Origin: Lysobacterales bacterium
GTDB lineage: Bacteria; Pseudomonadota; Gammaproteobacteria; Xanthomonadales; Rhodanobacteraceae
Assembly: GCA_017305055.1 (NCBI GenBank)
Contig: JAFKMZ010000007.1
Span: 50,395-114,394, forward strand
Direction: 5' to 3'
Length of the DNA stretch: 64,000 nucleotides
The notes under the pieces are model-generated. The model saw nothing but the letters and a program-made list of their open reading frames with translations, made no database searches and was not told the origin of the DNA. A program made the position numbers and the translations under genes. The stretch's first letter is position 1. Each line of letters starts with the position of its first letter. Positions 33,228 to 41,110 of this stretch are shown piece after piece.

Positions 33228-34460
33228 TTTATTGTTGTTGCCGGCCATGTTGGCGTGGATGATCTGCGCAATCGCGGCATCGGCGTGGGCCAACTGCTGC
33301 TGGTACACCGCCGTGCTGAAAGCCGGTTCGGTGGGAGCGTGCTGCGCCAGCATCGCGCCACCGCGCTGGTGCAGGTTGACGTCCACCGTCACCGACATGC
33401 CGATGCGCAAGGGATGCGCCTGCAACTGCTGCGGATCACTGAACACGACGCGCACCGGCACACGCTGCACGATCTTGATCCAGTTGCCGGTCGCGTTCTG
33501 CGCCGGCAACAGCGAGAACGCGCTGCCGGTGCCCACGCCCAGGCTCTCCACCTTGCCCTTGTACTTCACGGCGCTGCCGTACACGTCGGAGACGATGGAC
33601 ACCGGCTGGCCGATGCGCATGTCGGTCAGCTGGGTTTCCTTGAAGTTGGCGTCAATCCATACATCGTGCAACGGCACCACGGCCATCAGCGGCGTGCCGG
33701 GCATCACGCGCTGGCCGACCTGCACCGAGCGCTTGGCCACATAGCCATCCACCGGCGAAACCAGCTGGGTGCGCGCGTCGGTGAGGAATGCCGCCCGCAG
33801 TTTGGCCGCAGCCGCCTGGACGTCCGGATGCGAGGCCACCACGGTGTCGTCCACGAGCACCTTGCTGGTCTGGTACTGCTGTTGCGCCGCAATCAATGCG
33901 CTTTCCGCCGAGGTCATGGCATCGCTGGCATGCGCCAGCTCCTCGGCCGATATCGCCCCGGACTTGGCCAGTGCCACGCGGCGCTGGTAATCCGCGCGGG
34001 CCTTGGCCACCGCGGTCTGGCGCGCCGCGACGTCGGCCTGGGCGCCGTTGACGCGGGTGTACAGGCCCCGTACCTGGCGCACGGTATTGGCGAGATTGGC
34101 CTTGGCTTCGGCCAGGGCCACGTCGGCATCGCTGGGATCGAGCTTCACCAGCACGTCGCCGGCGTGCGCCAAGTCCCCATCGTCGGCGCCGATGCTGACC
34201 ACGGTGCCGGCAATCTGCGGGGTGATCTGCACCACGTTGCCGTTGACGTAGGCGTCGTCGGTATCCTCATACCAGCGGCCCTCGAAGAAGTACCACGCGC
34301 CCCAGGCGATCGCGGCCAGGACGATCACCACCGCCAGGATGCGCAGCAGCAGGCTGCGCGACTTGCGCTTGGTTTGCCCCACACCTGCACTTTGCTCGGG
34401 GTTGGCGCCCGGCACGGGTGACGCGGAAGCCGCGGTTTCGGTATCGGTCTGGCTGGACAT
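33225..34460 (-). CDS. HlyD/EmrA-family membrane-fusion efflux adaptor
   Basis: A 411-residue periplasmic adaptor anchored by one N-terminal helix (about residues 37-58, LLLRILAVVIVLAAIAWGAW). The barrel-sandwich start is DDAYVNGNVVQITPQIAGTVVSI, the signature of EmrA-type adaptors. A coiled-coil hairpin of Ala/Gln/Asp-rich heptads spans about 115-225, followed by the returning lipoyl half LVSPVDGYVAKRSVQVGQRV and a beta-barrel. The ATG at 34460 starts the conserved protein; longer readings are Arg/Ser-rich. It sits 16 bp after the channel gene and before the pump gene. Confidence 0.94.
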   Translation of the reverse strand: MSSQTDTETAASASPVPGANPEQSAGVGQTKRKSRSLLLRILAVVIVLAAIAWGAWYFFEGRWYEDTDDAYVNGNVVQITPQIAGTVVSIGADDGDLAHAGDVLVKLDPSDADVALAEAKANLANTVRQVRGLYTRVNGAQADVAARQTAVAKARADYQRRVALAKSGAISAEELAHASDAMTSAESALIAAQQQYQTSKVLVDDTVVASHPDVQAAAAKLRAAFLTDARTQLVSPVDGYVAKRSVQVGQRVMPGTPLMAVVPLHDVWIDANFKETQLTDMRIGQPVSIVSDVYGSAVKYKGKVESLGVGTGSAFSLLPAQNATGNWIKIVQRVPVRVVFSDPQQLQAHPLRIGMSVTVDVNLHQRGGAMLAQHAPTEPAFSTAVYQQQLAHADAAIAQIIHANMAGNNNK

Positions 34461-34476
34461 GGCTGCCTCGGGAAAC

Positions 34477-35925
34477 TCAGGAATGTGCGGATGGGACGAC
34501 GGCAGCGGCCTGCGCGGACGGCTGGAAACCGCCCCCAAGGGCCTGGACGAGTTGCAGGGACAAGTCGACCTTGTGCGCGTCCAGCGCGGCCACGCCCTGC
34601 TCGGCGCGCAGCAACTGCTGGCGTACGGTGAGCGCCTCGAGGAAGTTGCCGACCCCCGCCTGGTAACGCTGCTCGGCCAGTTCCCAGGCACCTTGCGCGG
34701 CGTCGCGCGCGCGCCGCTGCGCCTCGATCTGCGTGTCGAGCGATTGCAGGGCGGCATAGTCCTCGGCGACTTCGTTGACCGCATCGACCAGCTTCTGGTT
34801 GTACTGCGCGGCGGCGAGGTCGAACGCGGCATCCTTGCCGGAGAGATTGGCGCGCAGCCGTCCGCCGTCAAACACCGGCAGGCTCAACGACGGCCCGAGC
34901 TGGTAGAAGCGCGCCGGCAGTTCCAACGGGTTTCCGCCCCCCAGGGCAATCACGCCCGCCAGTGCGCCCAGCGAGATGTTCGGCAGGAATTCGGTCTTCG
35001 CCGCCTGGATGTCCTTGCGCGCGGCTTCCACCCGCCAGCGTGCCGCAACCAGGTCGGCCCGGTGGCCGAGCAGGCCGAGCGGAAGGTCCTGCGGCACCGT
35101 CAGCTGGGTCAGCGCCAGGCTGTGCGGGCGGACAATGCGCAAGCCGCGGTCGGGCCCAGCGCCGAGCAGCACGGACAAGGCCGAGCGGGTGGCAACCACC
35201 ACCTGGGCGGCGGCCGCCTGTTCCTGCTGGGCGGCGGCGACTTCCGCCTCCCCCTGCTGCAACTGGATGCGGTTGTCGATACCGGCGGCGACGCGCTGCC
35301 GGGTCAGCTGCAGAGCCTGGTCGGCGCGCTTGAGTTCGGCCTGGGCCAGATCCTGCTGGGTGAAGGCGGCGCCGAGTTGCGCATAGGCACGCGCGACATT
35401 GGCCGACAACTCGATGCGCGCCGCATGCGCAGCCACGGCTGCAGCCCGGGACTCGCCCACCGCCGCCTGCCACGCGGCACGCTTGCCGCCCCACAGATCC
35501 AGCCCCCACTTGAAGCTCGCATAGGCGTACTTGGCGGCGCCGAAATGACCACCCGTCGGCAGCACGGTGGCAGGGATGCGCGCACCGGCCACGCTGGCGC
35601 CGACGTTCACGCTTGGCTTGCGCGCCGCATCGGCCAGGCCGACCTGGGCCTGGGCCGCCCGCGACCGGGCATCCACCGCCGCCAAACCCGGGTTGTGCTG
35701 CAGTGCCTCCGCAATCAAGGCATCGAGCTGCGCATCGCCCAGCTTCGTCCACCAGTCGGTCGCCGGCCAGGCATCGGCGAGCTGCGGCACGCCGGCCAGG
35801 CTCTGGCTGACACGCAGGGACGATGGTTCGGTCAGGGATTGCTGCGGACGCAGATCACCGCGGTCGGCGCAACCGGCCAGGGCCACGGTCAGGGCGGTCA
35901 TTGCCGCTATGTATGACACACGCAT
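34477..35925 (-). CDS. NodT/OprM-family outer-membrane efflux lipoprotein
   Basis: TolC-like outer-membrane channel of 482 residues. A lipoprotein signal ends ALAGC (Cys19). The two OEP repeats are visible as long amphipathic coiled coils with typical phrases: LADAWPATDWWTKLGDAQLDALIAEALQHNPGL, then GLDLWGGKRAAWQAAVGESRAA, and GPSLSLPVFDGGRLRANL beginning the second repeat. It is the second gene of the operon, 21 bp after marR and 16 bp before the HlyD-family gene, so it serves this DHA2 pump. Confidence 0.94.
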   Translation of the reverse strand: MRVSYIAAMTALTVALAGCADRGDLRPQQSLTEPSSLRVSQSLAGVPQLADAWPATDWWTKLGDAQLDALIAEALQHNPGLAAVDARSRAAQAQVGLADAARKPSVNVGASVAGARIPATVLPTGGHFGAAKYAYASFKWGLDLWGGKRAAWQAAVGESRAAAVAAHAARIELSANVARAYAQLGAAFTQQDLAQAELKRADQALQLTRQRVAAGIDNRIQLQQGEAEVAAAQQEQAAAAQVVVATRSALSVLLGAGPDRGLRIVRPHSLALTQLTVPQDLPLGLLGHRADLVAARWRVEAARKDIQAAKTEFLPNISLGALAGVIALGGGNPLELPARFYQLGPSLSLPVFDGGRLRANLSGKDAAFDLAAAQYNQKLVDAVNEVAEDYAALQSLDTQIEAQRRARDAAQGAWELAEQRYQAGVGNFLEALTVRQQLLRAEQGVAALDAHKVDLSLQLVQALGGGFQPSAQAAAVVPSAHS

Positions 35926-35946
35926 GGTTTGGCCTGGGGCAAAGAA

Positions 35947-36405
35947 TCAGGATTTATCCCGCAACGCACTCAGGATGCGCTCCAGCAGTTCGCGCAGCTG
36001 CGCACGTTCAGCCGGTACCAGCGGGGCCTCGGCGGTGCGCATGACGCGCTGGCCGCAACGCCGCAGTTGCTGCCACAGCTCCTTGCCGGCATCGGTCAGC
36101 TCGATGCGCAGGGCGCGCCGGTCCTGCTCGTGCGGACACCGGCGCAGATAGCCCTTGCGCTCCAGCTGGTCGAGCTGGCGGGTCATCGCTCCGCCGTCCA
36201 GGTCCACCGCACGGGCCAATTCGCCCGCCGACATCGGCCCCAGGCTCGCGAGCCGCTTGAGTATCAGGAACTGGGTGAAGCGCAGCTCCGAACCGCGCAT
36301 CGCCAGCTCGGCTTCCATGGCGCGAAGAATTTCGCTGCGCACCAGGCCCAGCAGGACGCCGAGGTTCTCGTGGGGCGGGGTCGGAAGTTGCGGCGAGGCA
36401 AGCAT
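35947..36405 (-). CDS. MarR-family transcriptional regulator of the efflux operon
   Basis: A 152-residue dimeric winged-helix repressor. The DNA-binding core is MSAGELARAVDLDGGAMTRQLDQLERKGYLRRCPHEQDRRALRIELTDAGKEL (about residues 58-112), including the wing DRRALRIELT. It is first in the efflux operon and is probably autoregulated: a strong promoter and a TTGCC/GGCAA-containing AT-rich site lie directly upstream. The promoter is so close that the mRNA may be nearly leaderless. Family members usually release DNA on binding phenolic or lipophilic compounds. Confidence 0.94.
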   Translation of the reverse strand: MLASPQLPTPPHENLGVLLGLVRSEILRAMEAELAMRGSELRFTQFLILKRLASLGPMSAGELARAVDLDGGAMTRQLDQLERKGYLRRCPHEQDRRALRIELTDAGKELWQQLRRCGQRVMRTAEAPLVPAERAQLRELLERILSALRDKS

Positions 36406-36413
36406 GGCCGGCC

Positions 36414-36441
36414 ATTTTATTGCCGATCACTTAGTTGTCAA
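36414..36441 (-). promoter_or_regulatory. Sigma-70 promoter of the marR-efflux operon
   Basis: On the minus strand a perfect -35 box TTGACA (36436-36441) is followed by a 16-bp spacer and a -10 box TAAAAT (36414-36419), only 8 nt before the ATG at 36405. The -35 overlaps an AT-rich imperfect inverted repeat (TTGCCTTGACAACTAA), a likely MarR operator. The transcript start should fall at or within a few bases of the start codon. Confidence 0.7.
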
Positions 36442-36606
36442 GGCAAATATATACAGCGATTCATACGCGCCGGGGTTGGGCCGGGCATGCGCCAGCCGGC
36501 TCCAGACAAGGTGCGCAGGGGTCCCATTTGGCATGTTGGTATGTCATTGGCGCAGGCGTACGATGCGTCGACGCCATAAGGCGCCGCCACCGCCAGAGGG
36601 CCCCGC

Positions 36607-37164
36607 ATGTCGCGCTACGCCATCATCATTGCCATGGCCCTGGGCCTGCCCATGTTGGCAGCCAATGCCGCCACCAACGACAGCAACGGCTTCTGGCAGA
36701 CGCCGACCATCCACGGCGCGGGCAAGATCCACCCGATGCCGCAGGCCGCCTACCAGCCGGATCCGCACGCCACCTACAAGGTCGTGTTCAGCCTGACCCA
36801 TTTCGGCGCCAAGCCCACTGACGTAAGCCCGTCGCTGGAGCATGTCGCGCGTGCGGTGAACCTCTACGTCAACGCGGGCGTGCCGCTGTCGCAGCTGAAG
36901 TTCGTGGCCATTGCCGCCGGCCCGGCCACACCGATCGCGTTGAACGACGCGCAATACCGCGAGAAGTACGGCGTGGCCAATCCCAACCTGGCCGTGATCG
37001 AGCAGCTGCGCAAGGCCGGCATCGACGTGGCGGTGTGCGCGCAGGCGGTGGCCGAGCACCAGTTCCAGTACAGCTGGATCGATCCGCGCGTCACGGTGGC
37101 GTTGTCGGGCCTGACCACGGTCATCGACCTGGAGCAGCAGGGTTACGCGCTGATGCCGCAATAG
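36607..37164 (+). CDS. Exported DsrE/F-like sulfur-relay-type protein
   Basis: A 185-residue protein with a signal peptide (1-21, ending ANA) followed by a DsrE-fold domain: YKVVFSLTHFG, a helix with HVARAVNLYVNAGVPLSQLKFVAIAAG, then GIDVAVCAQAVAEHQF with the conserved Cys144. DsrE/TusA relatives carry sulfur on such a cysteine; here the protein would act in the periplasm. It is first in a run of four tightly spaced genes ending with TsdA-like thiosulfate dehydrogenase, which supports a sulfur-compound role. The ATG has only a weak upstream GAGGG motif. Confidence 0.88.
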   Translation: MSRYAIIIAMALGLPMLAANAATNDSNGFWQTPTIHGAGKIHPMPQAAYQPDPHATYKVVFSLTHFGAKPTDVSPSLEHVARAVNLYVNAGVPLSQLKFVAIAAGPATPIALNDAQYREKYGVANPNLAVIEQLRKAGIDVAVCAQAVAEHQFQYSWIDPRVTVALSGLTTVIDLEQQGYALMPQ

Positions 37165-37187
37165 GATCACCGCCGGAGGAGGCACCC

Positions 37188-38135
37188 ATGCGTCACTTGT
37201 TTCCGCGGCTGTGGTTGGCCGGTGCAGCATGCGCCATCGCCTTCGGCGCAGGCGCCGCCCCACAGGACACGGCCAACGGAAGGTTCCTGCCGCCGTGGAA
37301 CCCGCCGCCCGCCGGCGAGCAGTTCAGCGTGCCGCCATTCGACGCGGTTGCGGATCTGTACGGCGACATCGTCGATCCGCAACTGGTGGTGTTCTTCGCC
37401 GGCAACCAGTTCATGGTGGTGCGCGACCTGGTGGCGGCATTCAAACAGGCTTATCCGCAATACCGGCGCGTCTTCGTCGAAACCCTGCCGCCGGGCATCC
37501 TGGCCAAACAAATCGAGACCGGGTCGCTGGTCATGGGCAACCTGCGCGTTGCGCTCGCTCCAGACATCTATACGGCCGGCAAGGGGGCAATCGCGACCAC
37601 CCAGAAGCAGCATGGCTGGTTTGCCGAGACCCTGGACTACGCACGCAACCCGCTGGCCATCCTGGTCGCCCAGGGCAACCCGAAACACGTCGAAGGCCTG
37701 AAGGACCTGGGCCGCTCCGACGTGCGCGTCAGCATGCCCAATCCGGCATGGGAAGGCATCGCCCGGCAGATCGAGGCCAGCTACCGCAAGGCCGGCGGCG
37801 AGGCGCTGGACCACATGATCATGCAGACCAAGGTCCAGGACGGCAGCACCTTCCTCACCCGCATCCATCACCGGCAGTCGCCGCTGCGCGTGCTGCAGGG
37901 CGAGTCGGACGCGGCGCCGGTGTGGTCGACCGAGGCCTATTTCCAGCAGCAGATCCTGCATCATCCAGTCGACACCGTGACGATCCCGGCCGCGCAAAAC
38001 GCCACCGCCACCTACACGGCAGCGCGTATGAAGCAGGCGCCGCACGCACAGGCGGCGAAGGATTTCATGGCCTTCATGGGCAGTCCGGCCGCGCAGGCGG
38101 TGTATCGCAAGTACGGCTTCCAGGCCGCGCACTGA
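37188..38135 (+). CDS. Periplasmic substrate-binding protein (ModA-like fold), orphan
   Basis: A 315-residue exported binding protein, signal peptide about 1-23. It resembles type II anion-binding proteins (molybdate/tungstate/sulfate type): VVFFAGNQFMVVRDLVAAFKQAYP near the start, YARNPLAILVAQGNPKHVEGLKDLGRSDVRVSMPNPAWEGI in the hinge region, and AAKDFMAFMGSPAAQAVYRKYGFQ at the C-terminus. No ABC permease or ATPase gene is nearby. GGAGGAGG precedes the ATG. It lies 23 bp after the DsrE-like gene and 2 bp before the dihaem cytochrome gene, so it likely works with the thiosulfate-oxidising proteins. The ligand is unknown. Confidence 0.86.
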   Translation: MRHLFPRLWLAGAACAIAFGAGAAPQDTANGRFLPPWNPPPAGEQFSVPPFDAVADLYGDIVDPQLVVFFAGNQFMVVRDLVAAFKQAYPQYRRVFVETLPPGILAKQIETGSLVMGNLRVALAPDIYTAGKGAIATTQKQHGWFAETLDYARNPLAILVAQGNPKHVEGLKDLGRSDVRVSMPNPAWEGIARQIEASYRKAGGEALDHMIMQTKVQDGSTFLTRIHHRQSPLRVLQGESDAAPVWSTEAYFQQQILHHPVDTVTIPAAQNATATYTAARMKQAPHAQAAKDFMAFMGSPAAQAVYRKYGFQAAH

Positions 38136-38137
38136 GC

Positions 38138-38806
38138 ATGCGTGCCGTGGGCCGCCACCTGCTGGCACTGATGGTGATGACCTTGCCACTCGTACCCTGG
38201 CAGGCGCAGGCCACCGACGCGGCGACGATCGCCCGCCAGGGCAACGGCAGGGGTGCTGCGCCATGCATCGCCTGCCACGGCGGCGACGGCGCCGGCCAGG
38301 CCCAGGCCGGCAACCCGCGGCTGGCCGGCCTCGATGCCGCCTACCTGGAGAAGCAGCTGGACGACTTCGCGAGCGGCACACGCGGCAGCGTGGTGATGCA
38401 GCCGACCGCCAGTGCGCTCAGCCCCGAAGAGCGCCAAGCGCTGGCCACGTACTACAGCAAGCTGCCGCTGCCACCGGCCCTCGCCACGCCGGCCACCCCG
38501 ATGCCGCCAGCCGACAGCCTCGGCGCCCGGCTGGCCACGCGCGGCGACTGGGACCGGGACGTACCTGGCTGCGTGCAATGCCACGGCCCGGCCGGTGTCG
38601 GCGTCGGCGCCCACTTCCCGCCGCTGGCCGGCCAGCCGGCAGCCTATCTCGCCGCCCAGTTGCGGGCCTGGCAGCAGGGCACGCGGCACAACGATCCGCT
38701 GCAACTGATGCAGCACCTGTCGGCCGCACTGAGCCCGCAGGACATCCAGGCGGTGTCGACCTGGTTTGCGGCGCAACCGCTGCCTGCGTCGCGGGCACAA
38801 CCATGA
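38138..38806 (+). CDS. tsdB: Dihaem cytochrome c (c4 type), TsdB-like
   Basis: A 222-residue periplasmic cytochrome with a signal peptide (about 1-25) and two c4-like haem domains. The haem-binding sites are CIACH (Cys43-His47) and CVQCH (Cys145-His149), each followed by a GNPRLAGLDAAYLEKQL / FPPLAGQPAAYLAAQL helix and a later Met-containing segment. In known systems TsdB is the electron acceptor of TsdA, passing electrons to terminal oxidases. It starts 2 bp after the binding-protein gene and overlaps tsdA by 4 nt (ATGA), indicating translational coupling. Confidence 0.88.
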   Translation: MRAVGRHLLALMVMTLPLVPWQAQATDAATIARQGNGRGAAPCIACHGGDGAGQAQAGNPRLAGLDAAYLEKQLDDFASGTRGSVVMQPTASALSPEERQALATYYSKLPLPPALATPATPMPPADSLGARLATRGDWDRDVPGCVQCHGPAGVGVGAHFPPLAGQPAAYLAAQLRAWQQGTRHNDPLQLMQHLSAALSPQDIQAVSTWFAAQPLPASRAQP

Positions 38807-39744
38807 GCATGCCACTGGCCACCGCCTGCATCCTGCTCAGCCTGGGCGCATTGGCTGCCTGTACACCGCAGCCCGCTGCAAGCCCGTCCACGCCCACGCC
38901 TGCCACAACCGCCAATCCGCCAGGGGCTGCCACGGCTATACCAGCACGCTTCACTCCGCCAGCCGAAGCGGAGATACCGGCCGGTCCCCTTGGCGAGGCG
39001 ATCCGCGCAGGCCGCGCGATCTTCACCGATACGCCCGGCCACGCCAGGGCCTATGTCGGCAATGGCCTGAGCTGCAGCAACTGTCACCTCGATGCCGGTC
39101 GCCGCGCGGACTCCGCACCGCTCTGGGGTGCCTGGGGCATGTATCCGCAGTATCGCAAGAAGAACGGCCACGTGAACTCGTTCGGCGAACGCCTGCAAGG
39201 CTGCTTCGAGTACAGCATGAACGGCAAGGCGCCGCCGCTGGACGGTCCCGTGATCGTGGCCCTGGAGGCCTATGCATGGTGGATGGCCCAGGGCGCGCCG
39301 GTGGGTGTGAAGCTGCCAGGCGCAGGTTATCCCAAGGGCGGGGAGCCGCCGCAGCCGCCGGACTACGCCCGCGGTGCCGCGATCTACGCAACAAGCTGCG
39401 CGCTCTGCCACGGCGCGGACGGCCAGGGCCAGCAGGTCGCCGGACGCAACGTGTTCCCTCCGCTATGGGGCCCGCAGTCCTTCAACTGGGGCGCCGGCAT
39501 GCACCAGCTGGACAACGCCGCCGCCTTCATCCAGGCCAACATGCCGTTCAGCCGCGGCGGGACGCTGAGCGCCCAGGATGCCTGGGACGTGGCCATGTTC
39601 ATGGATGCCCACGAACGCCCGCAGGATCCACGCTACGCCGGCAACGTGGACGAGACGCGCCGGCACTTCCACGACACCCCGATGTCGCTGTACGGCATCG
39701 AGATCAACGGCCACGTCCTGGGCGAACCGGGGCACGGGCGCTAG
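38803..39744 (+). CDS. tsdA: Thiosulfate dehydrogenase TsdA-like dihaem cytochrome, lipoprotein
   Basis: Predicted to oxidise thiosulfate to tetrathionate (or the reverse) in the periplasm. The 313-residue protein has a lipoprotein signal (ALAACTP, Cys20), a Pro/Thr/Ala linker, then two haem sites: CSNCH (Cys91-His95) and CALCH (Cys199-His203). The stretch APLWGAWGMYPQYRKKNG...RLQGCFEYSMNGKAPP is diagnostic of TsdA. Cys134 in LQGC corresponds to the unusual axial haem-ligand cysteine of the active-site haem. Known TsdA proteins are mostly soluble; the lipid anchor here is a variation. It overlaps tsdB by 4 nt and ends the operon. Confidence 0.9.
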   Translation: MSMPLATACILLSLGALAACTPQPAASPSTPTPATTANPPGAATAIPARFTPPAEAEIPAGPLGEAIRAGRAIFTDTPGHARAYVGNGLSCSNCHLDAGRRADSAPLWGAWGMYPQYRKKNGHVNSFGERLQGCFEYSMNGKAPPLDGPVIVALEAYAWWMAQGAPVGVKLPGAGYPKGGEPPQPPDYARGAAIYATSCALCHGADGQGQQVAGRNVFPPLWGPQSFNWGAGMHQLDNAAAFIQANMPFSRGGTLSAQDAWDVAMFMDAHERPQDPRYAGNVDETRRHFHDTPMSLYGIEINGHVLGEPGHGR

Positions 39745-39824
39745 GGGGATGCCGCTCGCGGCGCCCGCGGTTCGTGGATTGGCGCGAGGCAGGCCGCTTC
39801 CGGCCGCCAGCACCACCGTGCGCG

Positions 39825-40091
39825 TCAGGCGGCGCTGCGCCGATCTCCCGGCAAGGCGGCAAGCTCGTCGTCCACCAAGGCACGCAAGGCCGGGTCGCGC
39901 AGGACGAACAGGTTGAATACACCAAGGGCGCGCAACACCGGCAGTTGCGCGACGAGTTGTGGCTCGACCTGCATGCGCCGTGACTCCGGCGTGCCCGGAT
40001 CGAGCATCAGCTGCGCCGCGGCGATGAAGGTGGTGCACGCCTCTTCCGGCGCCGGGGTGGTGGAACGCGATGACATGAAGCAGACATTCAT
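39825..40091 (-). CDS. Small hypothetical protein, 88 aa
   Basis: An 88-residue protein of unknown function, soluble and helix-rich, with a segment QVEPQLVAQLPVLRALGVFNLFVLRDPALRALVDDELAALPG. The ATG at 40091 has GGAG 6 nt upstream, which decides this start. It is transcribed away from the AraC-family gene across a 134-bp shared upstream region, suggesting control by that regulator. No signal peptide or known domain is seen. It could be a small regulatory protein. Reality as a gene is supported by the ribosome-binding site and consistent third-position GC bias. Confidence 0.6.
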   Translation of the reverse strand: MNVCFMSSRSTTPAPEEACTTFIAAAQLMLDPGTPESRRMQVEPQLVAQLPVLRALGVFNLFVLRDPALRALVDDELAALPGDRRSAA

Positions 40092-40225
40092 GGGGAGCTC
40101 CGTCGGTGGAGGGGCGGATGAGCGACGTTCGGACGCGGTTGATTTCGACACGGGGCGTGCAGTCTAAGCTCGGCATCGTGTGTTCTGATAACGTGGGTCA
40201 GTCAAATTCTGTCGCAAACTCGCCA

Positions 40226-41020
40226 ATGGACGCTGCCCAACACTTCCAGCGCATCGAGCGCGCGCACGGTCCCGGCCTGATCGCGTATGTCGTCGACGAC
40301 ATGACGCCGAATGCGGAATCCGTCTGGCATTGCCATGTGCGTGGCCAGTTCATGTACGTGGAAGCGGGTCTGCTCTGCGTGCGGACGCGCACCGGCATGT
40401 GGGCGCTGACAGCCCACCATGTCGGCTGGATGCCTCCGGGTGAGGAACACACCGTCACCGTGGTCGAGCCGACGCGAGGCTGGGGCGTGTTCGTCGCACC
40501 CTGGGCAGCCGCCAGCATGCCGCCGACACCCAGCGTGCTCGGCGCAAACGAGTTGATGCGCGCCCTGGTGCACCGCGCCGCCAGCTGGGCCGACGCGGAT
40601 GAACTGGATAGCGAGCAGCAGCGCATCATGGACGTGCTGCTGGACGAAATGCGCCGCGCGCGCATCCCCGACGACCCGCTGCATCTGCCGATGCCCGAGG
40701 ATCGTCGACTCCTGCGCATCGCCCGCGCGCTGCTGGCCAAACCACACGACACGCGCAAGCTCGAAGCCTGGGCCGGATGGGCAGGGCTATCCGCACGCAG
40801 CCTCAGCCGGCTGTTCCGCAGCGAAACCGGTTGCAGTTTTGCGCAATGGCGGCAACAGGCCCGGCTGGTACGCGCCCTGGAGCGCCTGGCCAGCGGCGAC
40901 GCGGTCGCCGAAGTCGCCGATGCCATGGGCTATGCCAGCGCCAGCGCGTTCGTGGCCATGTTCCGCCGCCACTTCGGCCAATCGCCCGGCCGCTACCTGA
41001 TGGCGCGCACGAGTGCCTGA
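40226..41020 (+). CDS. AraC-family transcriptional regulator with cupin sensor domain
   Basis: A 264-residue regulator. The N-terminal cupin-like half holds the metal/ligand-type motif SVWHCHVRGQFMYVEAGLLCVRT and WMPPGEEHTV. The C-terminal half holds two helix-turn-helix motifs, KLEAWAGWAGLSARSLSRLFRSETG and VAEVADAMGYASASAFVAMFRRHFGQSPGRYL. This architecture matches NimR-like regulators, which often control adjacent export genes; an EamA-type exporter follows 90 bp downstream. The ATG at 40226 starts the conserved domain but has no ribosome-binding site; an upstream in-frame ATG at 40106 would add an unlikely 40 residues. Confidence 0.9.
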   Translation: MDAAQHFQRIERAHGPGLIAYVVDDMTPNAESVWHCHVRGQFMYVEAGLLCVRTRTGMWALTAHHVGWMPPGEEHTVTVVEPTRGWGVFVAPWAAASMPPTPSVLGANELMRALVHRAASWADADELDSEQQRIMDVLLDEMRRARIPDDPLHLPMPEDRRLLRIARALLAKPHDTRKLEAWAGWAGLSARSLSRLFRSETGCSFAQWRQQARLVRALERLASGDAVAEVADAMGYASASAFVAMFRRHFGQSPGRYLMARTSA

Positions 41021-41110
41021 GGCAGCCCGGCCCGACACCCGGGCCGACGCCAGGGATGATTTCCCGACGCCATGCCGGACAATAGCCGCTGGCCCCGGAC
41101 ATGGATTGCG

